Assembly: GCA_944472155.2 (NCBI GenBank)
Contig: OX235279.1
Coordinates: forward strand, 57,943,564-58,007,563
Direction: 5' to 3'
DNA: 64,000 nucleotides
From: Trichobilharzia szidati
Lineage: Eukaryota; Platyhelminthes; Trematoda; Strigeidida; Schistosomatidae
Below are positions 60,271-64,000 of this stretch, piece after piece; position 1 is the first letter of the stretch, and each line of letters opens with the position of its first letter. The notes under the pieces are model-generated. The model had not been told where the DNA came from. It searched no databases and saw only the letters and a program-made list of their open reading frames with translations. Both the position numbers and the translations under genes were made by a program.

Positions 60271-61002
60271 CCGGTTGAACTAGAAAAACTTGAAAAATCA
60301 TCAGCTATAGGTCGTCTACACGCTATAGAATCAGGCCACAAAATTGATTTTGACAATATTGAAATAATCCAGAAAAACTTCAGAAATAACAAAGAACGTC
60401 TAATATGAGAAGCATTTCATATCTGGTGGAATCCAAATTGCCTGAATAGGACTAAAACAGAATCTGACCTGGTTACAACACCTCCCTCCCCCATGAAGTG
60501 ACAAAATCAACACGAATGTGATATGCAAGTTCACTATGTAAACACACACTGCTTTTATAATTTTACACACTGATCAAATCCAACAATCTACACTTGGTTT
60601 TGCTATCTTTACCAGTTGACCAACTTGACAACGAAAAATGACCCCAGACTGACGAACGATGATCAAGTTAGTAAACTTTGTTTTGATATCATAACAGACG
60701 TACTATAACCTTTGTTATTTAGTTTAGTGATCTTCATTGTTATTTTGACTTTCAATATGTCCCTTTAACTTGACCTAAGTCTATTTTCTCACTCCTCAAC
60801 TCTTTGTTATATATATGCTGAGATTTTGTAAATTCCGGTTTAATAATACTTTGATGAAGCTATTAGCATTAAATAGCGAAACGTCAGTAAAAACAATATC
60901 GTTTTGTTTTTCGTTCATTGGGAAATACAGAAACCTTTATTATAAGGAATATCATATACCCAATGCCCAAATTTTTTCAAACTGTTGAAAGTGAACTTGG
61001 TT
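60271..61002 (+). mobile_element. Penelope-like element 3' end, copy 3
   Basis: Starts abruptly at CCGGTTGAACTAG and encodes on the + strand the same C-terminal piece (PVELEKLEKSSAIGRLHAIE, then stop and EAFHIWW) and 3' region. It is near-identical to copy 2 in inverted orientation. It extends about 50 bases further than copy 2 at its 3' end (AACTGTTGAAAGTGAACTTG). Confidence 0.85.
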
Positions 61003-61973
61003 TAGACATATGCAAATCTTTCTTCGTTAATTTTTTTGTTTGATTGAATATTTCTACTCTGCTGTGTTTATGAATCCAAGTTAAAGTTGTGAAAACCCTA
61101 AATCTTAGATTTCTGCATTATGCGTAATAGCTTTTCATTATATTGCATTTTTGAGCAGTTCTGAAGATCCCGTTTAATTTTATGAAATGAAGGCTTTTTA
61201 AATGACAGGATTAATATGTATTAAACAAGAGACTGCAGATTTACGTGATGATGAGTGAGTTTTATCCTATTCTATTCCGTAGTATGTATACCTTAAATGT
61301 TTAAAGGCTGAAATTATTATGAATGTGAACAAAACTTGCATTTCCATGCTAAAACTGTATGAGTATTCAGACTTCACTGCAGCACAAGCTATAAACTCAT
61401 TATCTCAAATAAAATGTTAATGAGTATGAAAATGTTTAAAAGCTCTAATTTCTACACTAATTCTTTAAAATGAAGTAATAAAAGCCGTGATCAAGCTTCT
61501 GTTTTCTAAAAACAAAAAAAATGAAATAAGTAGTTTGTATGTGACTTTTTTCTCATTTTTATTCTCAAGCGTTTCTTCATCACACACTTTTTTTATCTCC
61601 AAGATAAAATGCATTGGATAAAATATAATTAAGTCCATTTTAGTTCAAAAATGAAATATGAAACATTTTTTTTTCACTCAGTGTTCTACATATATGTATG
61701 TTTTTCTTTTCTCGCCATGCATATAATCAAAGTGAATCACATCTTTGTTTTTTTGAAATTTCACTCTCGATAGTTCATTTCACTATAGTTTTTTTCTTTT
61801 TCTTCTTGTGAGATTTGTGACAGGAAAAAGCAATGAAGAATTAATGTCATTTAGTTTACCTAATATATATACACATACCCACACATAAACAATCCACTCC
61901 CTTTCTGTCGACTAATTTAGACTTCAATCACATTTTGATCATCTTAATCAACTTTCGTAAGGAAGATTTATTC
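61003..61973. other. intergenic, no gene seen
   Basis: AT-rich with T-runs; no repeat or frame recognised. Confidence 0.4.
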
Positions 61974-62017
61974 AAACATGTTCTTCAGCTCTTCATATTT
62001 CCCCCCTCTCTCCCCCT
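61974..62017. repeat. polypyrimidine tract
   Basis: T/C-only stretch on the + strand including TTTCCCCCCTCTCTCCCCCT. Strand asymmetry could favour non-B DNA. Confidence 0.8.
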
Positions 62018-62399
62018 CCCGTAAAAATGTGATTTTTTTATCCTGACTTTCATAAACAAGAAGAGATTTCGTTTTTTGTTTCTTTTTTATTGACTTTATT
62101 CTCTGTTTCATTATCCCATGGAATATGAAACAAGTCAATCAAACTAACAGGATTTGTAAATCCCATCTTTGTCGTCATCATCATCACTGATGGCATGGAA
62201 ATCAGAGGATATGTAAATAGGGGATATAATAACTCGTTGTTATTTTTATAAGATGTTTCATACAGTGCTTCTAATCATTTTACTATTATCGCTTCACTAT
62301 ATTTTTGTGCTGTATTCACTTAGGCAGTGAAAATGTCTTGCTCTGTGAAATTATGAACTGTTTTTCTGTCGTTTATCTTCGTCTTCTTTGTATGAATGC

Positions 62400-62885
62400 T
62401 TACTTATAATTATTACCATTCTTTTGGGTTCCGAGTGAAGCATCGGGCTCCCACAGGACATCTGCATTTCATCTTGTTTTCTGCAGTCATGTTTAGCTGG
62501 CTCGCAACTAATCATTTCCTGTTGTGGTTGATTTCAACTGCGTGGTAACCCAACGGTCTCCTCAGCATGTGTCCGAACCATCTCTATTTTCTTTCTTTGT
62601 AAAGCGATGGGTTCTCGGTTGCTAGAGTTTTTTGTTGCTAATCCTTTTTGTCCATCTGACCTTGAGTATCAAGCGAAGACGGCTGTTGATGAAAGTCTGA
62701 AGCTTGTTTGGAATATTTTTGGTAATGTCATCTAGTTTACTAGCTGATTCTAATCCCGAAAAAAGAAGGAAGGTTGAGTATAGGGTTGGCAACATTAAAT
62801 ATATATCATGTAGTAAACGGCAAAACGTTTTCTGAAAGCCATAGGCATGTTTGAAACGACAAACAAACAACTGGAAAGTTTTCAA
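62400..62885 (-). mobile_element. RTE/SR2-type LINE 3' end
   Basis: On the - strand: NIPNKLQTFINSRLRLILKV then RWTKRISNKKL, a stop, and RWFGHMLRRPLG, then the 3' UTR with CCCGATGCTTCACTCGGAAC. It matches the layout of 56840-57498. Severely truncated. Confidence 0.8.
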
Positions 62886-64000
62886 CTGAACTACACCTTA
62901 CGCTAATTAATTAAGTTTTACTACCATTGTAAATAATTAGAATATAGTTGTTAATCATAGTTTGTGTTTAATGTTATTAATTCATTATTCACAAGAAAAC
63001 AGATGAAATATATGTATTCAGGTAAAATCAAGTTTTACTTGCAGCCTCCTGGAAAGTGTACACCCAATAAATGAAATATGGTTTCATTTTTCACAAGGAC
63101 TATTAGAGCATACAACTTATAATCAAAACTTCAGCTGACTATAAATAAAAGATTACGATTAGTTGGATTTTACTGCAGCAATATATATAATGCGATTATG
63201 AGAACTACAGTCTATGGATCAGGTTACAATATGTATTGAATTTTAACTAATTTCATGATCTCCGTTGAAGTATTATTCAAAAGTGGACGATGTATACAAA
63301 AACGACTCAGATAAACTCAGTATTGGTTAGAGACTAAATTATGAAACGTAACAGAAAATAAGCTCATGAATATTTTCAAAAAGGCTGCAAGGATTGCTCT
63401 TAAGACTACTTTCGTGTTTTTATATTTTTATTAGTCGTTAATTTCTGCTATACTTTATTCTTCAGGATAACTTATTGTTAGTATCTGCAACACACTTCAC
63501 GAAGATATGTTTATTTTAAAGATTGTTGGGAAACACTAAGGTTTTTTGGGATTTTTTGATATTCCAGTAAGCGGATCCGCTTGACACTAGTTGAAAATAG
63601 CGGTATCTTGCGTATGAAAATAAGCTGACTTTCTTTTAATTCTTCTAGCCTACTTCTTTTTTGGAAATTTTACATTCACAGACACGTGAAACGCTTCACT
63701 CTTAACATTTTTAGTGTTTTTCATTAAAAAGTTCTCATATCAGTTATAATTTTTCGCAATAGTCTGAATCAACACTAAAATTTACTTGCCGCTTTAGAGT
63801 ACATTACATTCTGATGTACAACAGATATGGTATTTAAATGAACAAAAAATATTTCAACTGAACAACAGTTTATTTTGTTCTACTGGCGGTAACTGAATTT
63901 TTATTTAGCATCTAGCCAGAAGCATGATAATTACACTTCTTCATAATATTATTATCTTGTGGGTCATTTGGAATCGTAATATGATATTATTAAATCTAAA
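62886..64000. other. intergenic, no gene seen
   Basis: AT-rich sequence to the window edge. No motif recognised. Confidence 0.4.

Noticed and set aside
1..64000. CRISPR arrays, operons or bacterial signals
   Set aside because: The sequence is eukaryotic by composition and element content; no regularly spaced repeats were seen.

Overview
The window looks like nuclear DNA of a blood fluke (Schistosoma or a close schistosomatid). The sequence is strongly AT-rich (by eye about two thirds A+T), with many (TA)n runs and long stretches free of genes. It carries a set of mobile elements typical of schistosomes: SM-alpha-type SINEs with hammerhead ribozymes, RTE/SR2-type LINE 3' ends, Ty3/gypsy pol relics, Penelope-like (PLE) GIY-YIG ends and a Merlin/IS1016-type DNA transposon. 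The genus is inferred from family resemblance; no search was run.

Layout. 1-5.1 kb: intergenic DNA, then a decayed gypsy pol (RT, RNase H, integrase) on the + strand. 5.9-10.8 kb: a nested repeat cluster. An RTE 3' end (8.8-10.1 kb) is split by a 687-bp insertion flanked by 13-bp direct repeats. That insertion holds two opposed copies of a hammerhead SINE, each with an identical, apparently intact ribozyme. A fold-back element with 15-bp direct repeats follows. 13.1 kb: a degenerate telomere-like tract. 13.8-25.4 kb: scattered exon-like blocks (+13.8 kb, -18.0 kb, a signal-peptide exon at -22.2 kb) among SM-alpha relics, and an LTR-like promoter with a short ORF near 25.1-25.4 kb. 25.4-41 kb: mostly empty, with tRNA-like SINEs, LINE fragments and one SM-alpha relic. 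41-48 kb: a tRNA-headed SINE family, an SM-alpha copy whose hammerhead core is intact, two fold-back structures and a head-to-head junction of two different PLEs. 48.5-49.5 kb: the Merlin transposase pseudogene. 50.1-50.9 kb: a second gypsy integrase relic on the - strand. 52.7-54.7 kb: two terminal-exon-like blocks on the + strand. 56.8-63 kb: two RTE tails, a second fold-back element with 12-bp direct repeats and a large PLE inverted repeat.

No complete host gene can be supported. The non-mobile coding signals are isolated exon candidates of unknown identity, consistent with large introns or intergenic space. The most interesting part is the self-cleaving RNA material: one locus shows the SINE unit in two orders (A-B and B-A) on opposite strands, as expected if a circular or concatemeric ribozyme RNA had been reverse-transcribed. 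The near-identical PLE ends (three copies) point to more recent activity than the other, decayed elements.
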